A stretch of DNA of 38,801 bases from Candidatus Sumerlaeota bacterium (GCA_030613245.1 JAUWMI010000041.1:1-38801), one strand, 5' to 3'; counted from the stretch's first letter, positions 27,232-35,702 are shown. Program-made: numbers and translations. The notes: generated from the letters alone by a model not told the origin.

Positions 27232-28044
27232 TTATTGGTAAAGATTCCAATTGATCGACGCGCCGCTCGGTGTCCAATCAGCCGAGTTGATGGCCGCAAC
27301 TGCATCCAAATCAAAGCCAAGCTTTCCGAAGGCAACATCCGCTGTTTCATTTCCCGGATCGTCAACTGCGTCGCCCTGGCTGTCCTTCGTCTCAGTTGGT
27401 GTGCCTGGGGTACCAGTATCAGTGATCTTGACGAATCGTGCCCATGCCAGGCCAACATCAGCAAGGTCAAAGAAATCACCGCCAGAAACAGCTGGATCAA
27501 CCGGACTAATCCCATTGGTAGGATTTGAAAAGACCGGATGGATGCCAGCGAAATTGATGTAGTCGCTCATCCCGCCAAGACGGCCTTCTTCCGGGGGTGG
27601 TATGAAGTCATAGGGAAAAGTAAAAAAGGTCTCGCCATCCTGGCTGACTGCCACGATCGCTGCTTCGCAGAAGGAATAGCCCACATCCCCAATGGCGATC
27701 AGCGGATTTTCAAACACGGCCAGATCTACTCCTTGGCCATCAATAACGATATTGTCCAGGAACTCCAGCACGATCTCTCCGCCATCGCCAAGACTCAGCA
27801 GGTGGCTCTCAGAGGCCTGTGGGATTGCCTCGCTTTCATTGCCGTGTGGTGGCCCCAGCACATTTCCCGGAAAGTAACCTTCTCCGAACCCAGCTCCAAT
27901 CCCGGGCTGAAAGGAGACAACCCGGTCGGCAAACGGATCGCCGCAGAATCCCACTGACATGAAGCTCCAGCAGAGACCTATAAGGAATGCTAGCCGGACG
28001 ACTTGTCCTGAATTTATGTATTGTATATGATGGTTAGAAGGCAT
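27232..28044 (-). CDS. Secreted cell-surface beta-sandwich protein
   Basis: 270 residues from the ATG at 28044, chosen over an upstream in-frame Met because GGAGG precedes it. Signal peptide about 12-32 (VVRLAFLIGLCWSFMSVGFC). The mature protein has the pattern SLGDGGEIVLEFLDNIVIDG, then GVDLAVFENPL, FCEAAIVAVSQDGETFF and a late GFDLDAVAAINS. This wording is familiar from 'cell surface protein' genes of many phyla (a G-G-x-I-x-L-x-F ... D-G-x-G-x-D-x-x-V-F-E-N motif). Those often accompany beta-propeller genes in cobalamin-regulated loci; that association is from memory and should be checked. It lies 178 bp downstream of the beta-propeller gene on the same strand. Confidence 0.82.
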   Translation of the reverse strand: MPSNHHIQYINSGQVVRLAFLIGLCWSFMSVGFCGDPFADRVVSFQPGIGAGFGEGYFPGNVLGPPHGNESEAIPQASESHLLSLGDGGEIVLEFLDNIVIDGQGVDLAVFENPLIAIGDVGYSFCEAAIVAVSQDGETFFTFPYDFIPPPEEGRLGGMSDYINFAGIHPVFSNPTNGISPVDPAVSGGDFFDLADVGLAWARFVKITDTGTPGTPTETKDSQGDAVDDPGNETADVAFGKLGFDLDAVAAINSADWTPSGASINWNLYQ

Positions 28045-28222
28045 TGCCCGAAGAACCTCCGGGTAATGCTTTCTTGTTACGAAACGTGACGCAAAATTCA
28101 AAGCGGCTGTGTACATTGGTCTAGTAGTCTAAAAGTACCTTTCAAAATGAGCATTGCATTTTCCTTATCCCAAGCAATTAGAAGTTAAGGAAGACGTAGC
28201 ATGGGCATCTTGCCCATGCCAC

Positions 28223-29362
28223 TCAGTGATAAAGCGTCCAGAACTTAGCCTGTGTTGGCGGCGACGGCATAATGATGGTAAGGCATCCATCGAAGTCACC
28301 ATCCGCAATGATCAGTTTTGCTGCGTTTGGACCTGATTCTGGACGAAAGGATTTCATAGGGTCATCGAAAACCAAATCGCCAAGAAAATAATACGATGGA
28401 AAGGTAGCAAAGTCTGAGACGGCTCCTGTGGCCCGATCAACCAGTTGCACACGGTTTCCGTTTGTAACAAACAGCCGCTCATCCTTATCAAGAGCGATGT
28501 CGTAGATGCCCGACAGTGTTCCTGATGAGATAATATCCATCTCGCCAGCGTCAATGGCATCACCATCTGGTGGCACGGAAAGGTCACGCAGCGCGAGTAA
28601 TCCCGCGGGATTCGGAAAAGAGCTGTTGCCGACGTACAGAGTGCCGGTCTGGTCAAAGCCAAGCCCTGCGCCGTAATCAAGGCCTTCATAAAAGACAGTG
28701 ATCGAGGGGGAAGTGATTGGCGACGAAATGCGCAGCACTTCGCCAAGGCCACCTCCGTCGGCAGTGACAATGTACACATTGTCCGCAGTGTCTACTTCAG
28801 CTTGCTGGCCCGTGAATCCGCCCCAGCCAGTGCCTGGGAGGGTGTTGATCGGCGTGATAAGCTCAATCACCTCAGGTGTTGGAGTTCCTCCGACATCAAC
28901 GATGTCCCGGGCATCGCCGTCGCCGTTAAGATCTCGTGCCAGGTAGATCGTGTCGCCAGGAACCAGTGGCGGGCCGGTGATTTCATTATTTTCAACAATG
29001 ATCAGCTCACCAGTTGAAAGCACCGCCAAACCACTTGCAGTGGCAAAAAGAGAATCCAGGGCATTGTCTTCGTCATCGGGCCCTGTCAGGTTATACGCTC
29101 CAGTGGCAAAAGATGATGTTGTGGCTGTATCGCCCGAGAGGTCAATCCGAACAATACTGTGCGGGCCCCAGGCTCCAGCTGTGGCATAGAGAATATGGCG
29201 ATTTGTTGGATCAATAGCCAGGGAAGGGCCTTCAGGCAGGGACGAGATGCTAAGCAAATGCACTTCATATCCAGAGGGAATACTGATCTGTGAAATCGCA
29301 TCGGGAGCCAGGAGGGCAGCGAGCAGTATTGTGATGGAAATAGTATGTGATAAACGAGACAC
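28223..29362 (-). CDS. Secreted beta-propeller (NHL/YVTN-like) protein under B12 riboswitch
   Basis: 379 residues from a GTG at 29362, chosen because AAGGAG lies eight bases upstream; longer in-frame starts reach 29404. Signal peptide about 3-24 (SHTISITILLAALLAPDAIS). The rest is a run of beta-propeller blades: GPSLAIDPTNRHILYATAGA, GLAVLSTGELIIVENN, AEVDTADNVYIVTADGGGLG, GLGFDQTGTLYVGNSS, IALDKDERLFVTNGNRVQLV and GDLVFDD. There is one Asp-rich loop (LNGDGDARD) that may bind calcium. No catalytic motif is seen. It is the first gene behind the promoter, cobalamin riboswitch and terminator at 29558-29887, so it should be expressed when B12 is scarce. It may bind or pass on a corrinoid or another cofactor-linked ligand, but this is inference. 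Confidence 0.85.
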   Translation of the reverse strand: MSRLSHTISITILLAALLAPDAISQISIPSGYEVHLLSISSLPEGPSLAIDPTNRHILYATAGAWGPHSIVRIDLSGDTATTSSFATGAYNLTGPDDEDNALDSLFATASGLAVLSTGELIIVENNEITGPPLVPGDTIYLARDLNGDGDARDIVDVGGTPTPEVIELITPINTLPGTGWGGFTGQQAEVDTADNVYIVTADGGGLGEVLRISSPITSPSITVFYEGLDYGAGLGFDQTGTLYVGNSSFPNPAGLLALRDLSVPPDGDAIDAGEMDIISSGTLSGIYDIALDKDERLFVTNGNRVQLVDRATGAVSDFATFPSYYFLGDLVFDDPMKSFRPESGPNAAKLIIADGDFDGCLTIIMPSPPTQAKFWTLYH

Positions 29363-29557
29363 AGTGTATTCTCCTTGAAGAGATTGGTGTGGCATAGAGT
29401 CCACGGAGCGATTAGGGTACGCATGGTAGCCCGTTTTTCGTGACGATACCTGTTGAGAAAGCGTGCGTACGCTAGAGAATACAGTTCATCTTCACGCAGA
29501 CGCCTGGAAGGTAGAGGTGGTGGGTTTGCAATCAGGTCATCCTGGCATGGCTCCCAT

Positions 29558-29598
29558 AAAAAATCCCTCTTCGTTCCCAGCGAGGGAAAGAAGAGGGA
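29558..29598 (-). terminator. Intrinsic terminator of the cobalamin riboswitch
   Basis: Read on the minus strand: TCCCTCTTC stem (29598-29590), an inner TTCCC/GGGAA pairing, GAAGAGGGA (29572-29564), then six T (29563-29558). It lies ~65 bases after the B12 box, in the usual place for a transcription-attenuating expression platform. A ~195-base leader without clear ORF separates it from the GTG of the propeller gene. Confidence 0.88.
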
Positions 29599-29663
29599 AT
29601 GAGAAAAGCGGCTGTCATCACCCTTCACCTTCTCAGACACGAAGAAGTTAACATGAAGCACGC

Positions 29664-29819
29664 AGAGCCGGGTCTTCTGACTCTCGGATCGTCCTACTCC
29701 TTACACCTTCCCATCCGCCAACGCGGACAGTGGTACGTTGTAAGTTTCGTCCCCGATTACAGCGGCGTGTCCGTGATGGTCTTTCACCATCTTCCATCGC
29801 TCAGAGCATTACTGGCTCT
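29664..29819 (-). promoter_or_regulatory. Cobalamin (B12) riboswitch
   Basis: Read on the minus strand. P1 arm AGAGCC (29819-29814) closes with GGCTCT (29669-29664). GATGGTGAAAGACCATC forms the P3 hairpin with the GGTGAAA motif. GCCGCTGTAATCGG matches the conserved core. CCACTG and GATGGGAAGG follow in order. The B12 box AGTCAGAAGACCCGGC lies at 29682-29667 (consensus AGYCAGGAGACCTGCC). All elements occur in the order expected of the cobalamin riboswitch class, upstream of an intrinsic terminator. Cobalamin binding is expected to favour termination and so repress the propeller/surface/pseudopilin genes. Confidence 0.93.
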
Positions 29820-29858
29820 TGAGCTACGCCTCTGCGCAGAACTGTATTCTTGGACTTG

Positions 29859-29887
29859 TTTGTAGGCGTTGCAGACAGTGTTGTCAA
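29859..29887 (-). promoter_or_regulatory. Sigma-70 promoter for the riboswitch transcript
   Basis: On the minus strand: perfect TTGACA (29887-29882), 17-base spacer, TACAAA (29864-29859). Transcription would start near 29852, about 33 bases before the riboswitch P1 arm. Confidence 0.75.
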
Positions 29888-29980
29888 GAAAAAATATTGC
29901 ATTCTGGCCCGATAGCGGATAGGGAATTTCAATTGAAGGCTGGCAGTGTCGTGGCGAATATGAATTTTTGGTAGATTGCA

Positions 29981-30589
29981 ATGAGCCTACTTGAGTTAGT
30001 AATAGTCTTGCTGGTGGTCTATGTTTTGCACGGCTTCATTGATTTGCAAAGCCCGTGGTTTCCTGTTGCTGCGGTTGCGGTACTGGCAGGGGGCATTGGG
30101 GTGGCCCTGCTTCTCACTCGTGTGGTGGGAAGTATGATGATGCGCTTTCTTCTTGGTGATGAAGGTGGAACACCCAGCAAACCTCGCAAGCATCCTTTGG
30201 TGTATTGCGCCCTGCAGGAGCATCGTGATACGGATGCTGAGGTTCACTTGAAGCGCATCCTCGCCGAGCATCCCGACGATGCGGTTGCCTCGCAGTGGCT
30301 GGCAGACCTTTATTATAAGGCAGGGCGATACAGCGAATACATCGCGGAGCGAGAACGATACATGGAAGCTGCGTCTAACTTGCGAAAGGAAGAGAAGTGT
30401 AGCATTTACAACCGGCTTGCAGACCTTTGTATGGCCAATCTGCATAATCCAGCCAAGGCACTTCTTTACCTGAACAGTATTATTCTAGACTTTCCGCAGA
30501 CAAAAGAGGCAGTGGATGCCCGCAAGCGGATGCAGATCATCACGGAAGGGCTTGAGAAGCGCATCCCGGGTGACGATGAGAAGAAGTGA
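29981..30589 (+). CDS. Membrane-anchored TPR protein
   Basis: 202 residues. Two N-terminal hydrophobic helices (about 3-22 and 27-50) are followed by a soluble part with TPR-like helices: AEVHLKRILAEHPDDAVASQ, LADLYYKAGRYSEYIAERE, YNRLADLCMANLHNPAKALL and LNSIILDFPQ. The pattern L-x-x-I/L-L-x-x-x-P repeats every ~34 residues. No enzyme motif. It likely scaffolds a complex at the membrane. Weak ribosome site. It is divergent from the B12 riboswitch operon and upstream of a second TPR protein with a J domain, so the two may be related in role. Confidence 0.78.
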   Translation: MSLLELVIVLLVVYVLHGFIDLQSPWFPVAAVAVLAGGIGVALLLTRVVGSMMMRFLLGDEGGTPSKPRKHPLVYCALQEHRDTDAEVHLKRILAEHPDDAVASQWLADLYYKAGRYSEYIAERERYMEAASNLRKEEKCSIYNRLADLCMANLHNPAKALLYLNSIILDFPQTKEAVDARKRMQIITEGLEKRIPGDDEKK

Positions 30590-30913
30590 GAATTGACAGT
30601 GAACGCTGGCAGGTGGCAGCAGCCTGTAATGATGTCTTTTGATCATAACGCTACGCCACGGAACAGGGACGCAGGAGCTCAGACCTGTGTTGAACCTGCA
30701 CAAGGGAAGGTTTAGGAATAGGCCGGTCACGGTGGCTTTTGATGCAAGTTAGCCTGCACGAGGCCTAGACGACAGCCGTATAAGGGTAAGATTCTTTTGA
30801 CAGTTAGGGACAATAGACAAATACTTAATAGATTAACACGGCAGGGATACGTCTAGATTTCCTACAGGCAGAAGTGAATCTCTTCATTTCTGGAGGGGCT
30901 AGGTTTTTCGCAA
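30590..30913. other. Gene-free region upstream of the J-domain/Hsp70 pair
   Basis: 324 bp. A perfect TTGACA at 30797-30802 may be the -35 of the J-domain/Hsp70 genes, but the sequence ~18-19 bases on (TACTTA) is a poor -10. GGAGG near 30892 is far from the ATG. I see no CIRCE-type inverted repeat. Confidence 0.45.
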
Positions 30914-31627
30914 ATGGAGAAGAGCTACTATCAGATTCTGGGAGTTTCGGAAGAGGCGCCGGAAAAGGAGATCAAGCGGGTTTATCATAATCTGGCGCGG
31001 AGACTTCACCCGGATAAGGCCGTCTCTCCCGAACAGACGGCGCAGTTTGAGGGCGAGTTCGCCCTGGTTTCCAAGGCATACAATGTTCTGAAGGATCCAG
31101 CCAAACGAGCCGAGTATGACAAGATATTAATGAAGCTGGGTAATAAGCGCCAGGTCGTTGAGGCTGAAAAACCGAAGGCCGCTGCCAAGCTGTCAAGGGT
31201 AGTCACGACCGAGCGGGCCAATATTGCTCAGAAGGCCTATGCCAAGGGAATGCAATTGTTTAATATGGAAGAGTATGCACGGGCGATTGACTTTTTCGAA
31301 GCCGCGATTAATAACGATGATACCGAGCCGAATTATTACGTCAAATTGGCGCTGTCATTAATGCGCAGCCGCAAGAGCTTCACCCGCGCGGTCGAGGCAT
31401 GCAAGAAGGCAGTTGAACTGGATCGCTACAACATTGAGCTGAAGATCAATCTGGCAGAGATTTATGAAACTGTGGGTAGCACCTCAATGGCGATACAGGC
31501 TTATGAGGATGTGCTGAAATGGGATGCGAACAATGAGCAGGCTAAGCAGAAGCTAGCGCTGCTTGGTGGACATACGAAGGGCAAAGGGATTTTGGGAAAG
31601 TTTTTTAGTAAGTTCAGAAAGAAATAA
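30914..31627 (+). CDS. J-domain protein with C-terminal TPRs
   Basis: 237 residues. The N-terminal J domain (1-69: YYQILGVSEEAPEKEIKRVY ... VLKDPAKRAEYD) has the essential HPD motif at 32-34, which stimulates Hsp70 ATPase. After a basic linker come three TPRs (about 105-215: AKGMQLFNMEEYARAIDFFE; AVEACKKAVELDRYNIELKI; AIQAYEDVLKWDANNEQAKQ), and the tail is basic (ILGKFFSKFRKK). It lacks the Gly/Phe and zinc-finger regions of DnaJ, so it is a specialised co-chaperone. It ends three bases before the start of an Hsp70 gene, a strong sign that the two are partners. Confidence 0.9.
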   Translation: MEKSYYQILGVSEEAPEKEIKRVYHNLARRLHPDKAVSPEQTAQFEGEFALVSKAYNVLKDPAKRAEYDKILMKLGNKRQVVEAEKPKAAAKLSRVVTTERANIAQKAYAKGMQLFNMEEYARAIDFFEAAINNDDTEPNYYVKLALSLMRSRKSFTRAVEACKKAVELDRYNIELKINLAEIYETVGSTSMAIQAYEDVLKWDANNEQAKQKLALLGGHTKGKGILGKFFSKFRKK

Positions 31628-31630
31628 TCC

Positions 31631-33442
31631 ATGGGACGAACTATCGGCATAGATCTGGGCACAACAAACTCTGTCGTGGCGTTTCTTGAGCACGACCGCG
31701 CAGAGGTAATCCCCAATCCAGAGGGAAGTAAAACTACGCCCTCAGTGGTGTTTTTTAAAGAGGACGGCGAGATCATTGTTGGCGAGCTGGCCAAGCGGCA
31801 GGTCGTTAGCCATTCGCGTCATATCATCCGATCCGTGAAGCGCCTGATGGGCCAGCGCTATAGTCAACTTAAGGATAATCTGGACAGGTTTCCGTTCGAG
31901 ATAGTACAGGGTGAGGACGACCGTATCTTAATTGACGTTGGCTCAAAGCGGGTGTCGCCAGAGGAGGTTTCCGCAGAGGTTCTGAAGAAGATGAAGGCCA
32001 CAGCAGAAGGCTTTCTGGGAGAAATTATTAACGAGGCGGTTATAACAGTACCTGCGTATTTTAACGATAACCAGCGCCAGGCAACCAAGAAAGCAGCCGA
32101 GTTAGCCGGGCTGCAGGTGATGCGGATTATTAACGAGCCAACCGCAGCTTCGCTCGCCTACGGGTTGCGAAAGGAGAAGAACGAGAAGATTTCAGTGTTC
32201 GATTTTGGCGGTGGCACGTTTGACATTTCGATTCTGGAATTGAGTGAAGATATCTTTGAGGTTCGCAGCACGAATGGCGATACGCACCTTGGCGGTGACG
32301 ATATTGATGCGATCTTATATGACTACATTCGCCAGCGGATCCAGGACACCCACGGAATAGATGTTCAGCAGGACGTACAGGCTGTGCAACGAGTATGGGA
32401 ATGCGCGGAGAAAGTGAAGTGCGAACTGTCCACGCTAAAAAAGACGACCATCAGTCTGCCCTTCATTGTAGCTGATGAGTCAGGTCCGAAGCATTTTGCG
32501 GAGGAACTGTTGCGGGAGAAGTTCACGGAGCTCATTCAGCCGATACTCGAGCGCCTGATTCCGACTTGCCGCCGTGCTCTTATGGACGCCAAACTCTCAA
32601 CAACTGACATCACAACGGTGTTGCTCATCGGTGGCTCAACACGCATTCCTGCCGTGCAGGAGATGGTTAAAGAGTTCTTTGGCAAGACGCCGTGCAAAAG
32701 TGTCAATCCTGACGAAGCAGTGGCGGTTGGCGCAGCCATCCAGAGCGGAGTGATATCGGGTGCATTGCAGGAGGTGTTGTTGCTGGATGTGACACCCTTG
32801 TCGCTGGGTATTGAGTTGCAGGGCGGAATTTCCTCGGTACTCATTCCACGTAATAGTAACATCCCCACAACTGCGACCAAGCGTTTTACAACGGTCTCTG
32901 ACAATCAGACAGCTGTTCGGATCCACGTGCTACAGGGCGAGCGGAAGAGAGCCAGCGAGAATCGCACATTAGCGTATTTTCGCCTTATAGATATTGCGTC
33001 TGCGCCGAAAGAAGTCCCGGAGGTTGAGGTGAAGTTTCACATTGACGCCAATGGCATATTGAATGTTTCGGCAACCGATCTGTCGTCCGGCAGTATGAAA
33101 GAGGTTAAGGTGGAGGCGCATCAGCAGGTCACGGAGGCAGGGATTGATCAGATTGTCCGTGAAGCCGAGGAAAAAACTGAAGAAGACCGGATGTTTGTCG
33201 AGCAATCACGTAAAAAGACACGCGCTGAAAAGATCTACTCCATGCTCTCCTCCTTTATAGAATCCGAAGGCGCCAAGCTTACAGAGGAAGATCGGGACGA
33301 GATTAAAGAGGCGATGATTAGACTGGATTTTGCTATCCAGCAGAATGATTACGACGAGATGGAGAAGGCGGAAAAGATATTGCTGGAACTGGGCGAGAAA
33401 TACTCGGAGCTTTTTTATATCTACAAAATCACCGAGATGTAG
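31631..33442 (+). CDS. DnaK-type Hsp70 chaperone paired with the J-TPR protein
   Basis: 603 residues, shorter than the ~635 of housekeeping DnaK. The actin-like ATPase domain has IGIDLGTTNSVVA (5-17), AVITVPAYFNDNQRQATKKA, RIINEPTAASLAYGL and FDFGGGTFDISIL (phosphate loops), and VLLIGGSTRIPAVQEMV. The linker and substrate-binding domain begin VLLLDVTPLSLGIELQGG. The helical lid (about 505-603) is short and charged and ends ELFYIYKITEM, without the usual Gly-rich, acidic tail. I avoid the symbol dnaK because gene order (J-TPR partner, no grpE or dnaJ) and length suggest an accessory Hsp70; it may still be the only one. Cytosolic. Confidence 0.9.
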   Translation: MGRTIGIDLGTTNSVVAFLEHDRAEVIPNPEGSKTTPSVVFFKEDGEIIVGELAKRQVVSHSRHIIRSVKRLMGQRYSQLKDNLDRFPFEIVQGEDDRILIDVGSKRVSPEEVSAEVLKKMKATAEGFLGEIINEAVITVPAYFNDNQRQATKKAAELAGLQVMRIINEPTAASLAYGLRKEKNEKISVFDFGGGTFDISILELSEDIFEVRSTNGDTHLGGDDIDAILYDYIRQRIQDTHGIDVQQDVQAVQRVWECAEKVKCELSTLKKTTISLPFIVADESGPKHFAEELLREKFTELIQPILERLIPTCRRALMDAKLSTTDITTVLLIGGSTRIPAVQEMVKEFFGKTPCKSVNPDEAVAVGAAIQSGVISGALQEVLLLDVTPLSLGIELQGGISSVLIPRNSNIPTTATKRFTTVSDNQTAVRIHVLQGERKRASENRTLAYFRLIDIASAPKEVPEVEVKFHIDANGILNVSATDLSSGSMKEVKVEAHQQVTEAGIDQIVREAEEKTEEDRMFVEQSRKKTRAEKIYSMLSSFIESEGAKLTEEDRDEIKEAMIRLDFAIQQNDYDEMEKAEKILLELGEKYSELFYIYKITEM

Positions 33443-33569
33443 ACCAACGAGGAAATCACTATCTGGCTGAGGACGACTTCGGACTGGGAGGAGAAAAAAA
33501 CACTTGCGCTATGCCTGGAGTGGTGCTATAAAAAGACTGTTTAAATAAAAGCAATCTGAGAAAGGGACC

Positions 33570-34376
33570 GTGAGAAAAATGAAGGTCTGTTTCCATGTGA
33601 TAGTGTTAGCATTGCTTGCGGCAATGCCACTGGCCACGGCACAAACAACGCTCGATATTCAGGGGTTCCGCTACGAGGAAAAGGTCATCGAAGGATCGGA
33701 TAGTGTCGAGCGGGTTCAATATCCGCTTGCTGAAAAGGAGCGCCTCGACCAGGAGGCCGTTCAAAAGATTCTTGAAGCACCACAGCAGGGGACAGGACAG
33801 GGACCTGGCCAGATGCCCCTGTACATGATGGAAGGAGGACAAGCACAGGCACAGCCGGTAATGCAGGTACAGCAGGGACAGGATCCACAGGCTGTGGCTG
33901 CCTGGACTTACTTCTGGGAACAGCTGAAATTGTGGCAACTCTATATTGAAGAGCGCATCTTCTACCGCAATCTGGCCGTAAAGGCGGGGGATATGATTAA
34001 CTTTGAAGATCCAGGCGGATTGCCAACGCAACTTACGGGTCTACTTTTAGCTTTATACCAACAGGCGGGTGAAATTGATGAGGAAAAGTTCGAGGAGACC
34101 CTGGCATATCAACAGCGTCTGGTTAACCGTGCTAATTTGCGCGAAGCCTACAATGCTTGGCTGGAAGGCCAGAAAGAGCTGGTTCTTGAATTTTCCGGAC
34201 AATGGTTAAAGAAAATGCGCGGCGAGGAAGTTACCATTGATGGCAACCTCTATCTTATCTCGTCCGAACCCTTGCGTCGTGTTCCTCGAAATGCAGTCAA
34301 TATCATCACAAACAAGCTGACTCCGTACGATATTGTGAATGAGGACGGCACATTGAAATCCTATTCTCCCGAATAG
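33570..34376 (+). CDS. Secreted Q-rich protein of unknown function
   Basis: 268 residues from GTG at 33570 (an ATG at 33579 is equally possible; AAAGGG lies at 33561). The signal peptide is clear (VIVLALLAAMPLATA, cleavage near residue 25). Residues ~70-110 are low-complexity, rich in Gln, Gly, Pro and Met (QQGTGQGPGQM; QPVMQVQQGQDPQ). The following part is helical and aromatic (AWTYFWEQLKLWQLYIEERI). No family is recognised. It lies 127 bp after the Hsp70 gene on the same strand; a chaperone client or periplasmic scaffold is possible but unsupported. Confidence 0.78.
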   Translation: MRKMKVCFHVIVLALLAAMPLATAQTTLDIQGFRYEEKVIEGSDSVERVQYPLAEKERLDQEAVQKILEAPQQGTGQGPGQMPLYMMEGGQAQAQPVMQVQQGQDPQAVAAWTYFWEQLKLWQLYIEERIFYRNLAVKAGDMINFEDPGGLPTQLTGLLLALYQQAGEIDEEKFEETLAYQQRLVNRANLREAYNAWLEGQKELVLEFSGQWLKKMRGEEVTIDGNLYLISSEPLRRVPRNAVNIITNKLTPYDIVNEDGTLKSYSPE

Positions 34377-34400
34377 AGCCGCGGTAGCCCTAGCGGCTCT
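34375..34400 (+). terminator. Hairpin at the end of the Q-rich protein gene
   Basis: AGAGCCGC and GCGGCTCT form an 8-base stem around a 10-base loop, starting on the stop codon. No T-run follows, so termination is uncertain. Confidence 0.4.
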
Positions 34401-34457
34401 CGACCCGCAACATCAAACACCCCTGCTTCCGCGTCAATCCAGAGCATTTTTACCTTT

Positions 34458-34530
34458 GGTGGAACAGGCTTCTAGCCTGTTATTACTAGTAGCTAGAAAG
34501 GAACCGCAGGCAAGGATGCCTGCGCCACCA
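34458..34530. repeat. Compound inverted repeat with GGTGG/CCACC ends
   Basis: GGTGG and CCACC ends enclose two internal hairpins, AACAGGCTtctAGCCTGTT (from 34463) and GCAGGCAaggATGCCTGC. It lies in the 237-bp gap between the convergent Q-rich protein and leuB genes. Confidence 0.6.
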
Positions 34531-34613
34531 TTTGTAAATTGTCCCGCGCTGCTGTCTGCACAACACAAAACTGGTAAACCGGAAAAACCTCGCAAACCAA
34601 GGAACTGAGAATA

Positions 34614-35675
34614 TCAGAGCAGACTGGCGACCATGTCGCCGACCTCGGTGGTTGAGTAGCCCATCTTGCCGGCTGCGAGGCTTTTCAATTTTTCTGCCGT
34701 GACCTTCATTACCGCCCGCTCAATAGCGTCTGCGGCGTCCTCCTCGCCTAGGACTTCCAGCATCATTGCCCCGGCGCAGATCGCTGCTAGTGGATTAATC
34801 ACATTCTTCCCGGTGTACTTTGGCGCCGACCCTCCAATGGGCTCAAACATTGACACTCCCTCAGGATTGATATTTCCACCAGCGGCGATACCCATGCCCC
34901 CTTGGATCATTGCACCAAGATCAGTAATGATGTCGCCAAACATGTTGTCGGTCACAATCACGTCGAACCACTCGGGGTTCTTGATCATCCACATGCAAGT
35001 TGCATCCACATGGGCATATTCACGTTTTACATCGGAGAAGTCGCGCTCGCCAATTTCGTGAAACGCGCGTTCCCACAGGTCAAAGGCGTAGGTCAAAACA
35101 TTGGTCTTGCCACAAAGCGTGAGTGTGCGAGTCTTATTGCGCTTGTGCGTCAGCTCGAAGGCGTAGCGCAGACAGCGCTCCACGCCTTTGCGGGTATTGA
35201 CGGAGGTTTGGATGGCAACTTCGTCGGGCGTACCTTTTTTCAGGATGCCACCGGATCCCGAGTAGAGGCCCTCGGTATTCTCCCGTACCACCACGAAGTC
35301 AATTTCCTCAGGTCCTTTGTCCTTGATCGGTGTCCAGACTCCGGGATAAAGCTTCACGGGCCGCAGGTTGATATACTGGTCAAGGGCAAATCGCAGGTTA
35401 AGCAAGATGCCTTTTTCCAGAATGCCTGGTTTTACTTCGGGATGGCCGATTGCGCCTAGATATATGGCATCCATTTGTCTGATTTCCTCTAGACCGCTCT
35501 CAGGCAAGACTTCACCTGTACGTTTGTAGCGTTCGCCACCAAAATCGTATTCTGTGGTCTCGAGCGTGAGGTCAAACTTTTGGGCAGCGGCTCGTAGTAC
35601 CTTCAACCCTTCGCGAACAACCTCAGGCCCGGTGCCATCACCTGGAATCACAGCGATGCGGTAAGTCTTTCCCAT
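34614..35675 (-). CDS. leuB: 3-isopropylmalate dehydrogenase
   Basis: 353 residues, a beta-decarboxylating dehydrogenase. IAVIPGDGTGPEVV is the family start. The substrate helix reads EKGILLNLR, which keeps the E-x-G-x-L-L-x-L-R pattern of IPM dehydrogenase rather than the Ser-Asn pattern of isocitrate dehydrogenase. FVVVRENTEGLYSG is the conserved loop. The catalytic D-N-M-F-G-D-I-I-T-D-L box, GGSAPKYTGKNVINP and the NAD region are intact. The mode LRPVKLYPGV resembles actinobacterial LeuB. GAAAGGA precedes the ATG. Other leu genes are absent; the next gene upstream on the strand is an aconitase. A role on another malate-type substrate is not excluded. Confidence 0.88.
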   Translation of the reverse strand: MGKTYRIAVIPGDGTGPEVVREGLKVLRAAAQKFDLTLETTEYDFGGERYKRTGEVLPESGLEEIRQMDAIYLGAIGHPEVKPGILEKGILLNLRFALDQYINLRPVKLYPGVWTPIKDKGPEEIDFVVVRENTEGLYSGSGGILKKGTPDEVAIQTSVNTRKGVERCLRYAFELTHKRNKTRTLTLCGKTNVLTYAFDLWERAFHEIGERDFSDVKREYAHVDATCMWMIKNPEWFDVIVTDNMFGDIITDLGAMIQGGMGIAAGGNINPEGVSMFEPIGGSAPKYTGKNVINPLAAICAGAMMLEVLGEEDAADAIERAVMKVTAEKLKSLAAGKMGYSTTEVGDMVASLL

Positions 35676-35702
35676 TGATTAAATCCTTTCGTTCGATTTG
35701 AT

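Noticed and set aside
29086-29661. 191-codon open frame on the minus strand over the leader of the propeller gene
   Set aside because: It runs through the riboswitch terminator and out of frame through the well-supported propeller gene; the protein has no family-like pattern and no ribosome site.
30590-30913. CIRCE/HrcA operator upstream of the chaperone genes
   Set aside because: No TTAGCACTC-type inverted repeat is visible.
34375-34400. Strong intrinsic terminator
   Set aside because: The stem is good but no T-run follows, so only a low-confidence hairpin is listed.
34614-35675. Isocitrate or homoisocitrate dehydrogenase
   Set aside because: The substrate helix keeps the E-x-G-x-L-L-x-L-R pattern of isopropylmalate dehydrogenase, despite the aconitase neighbour.
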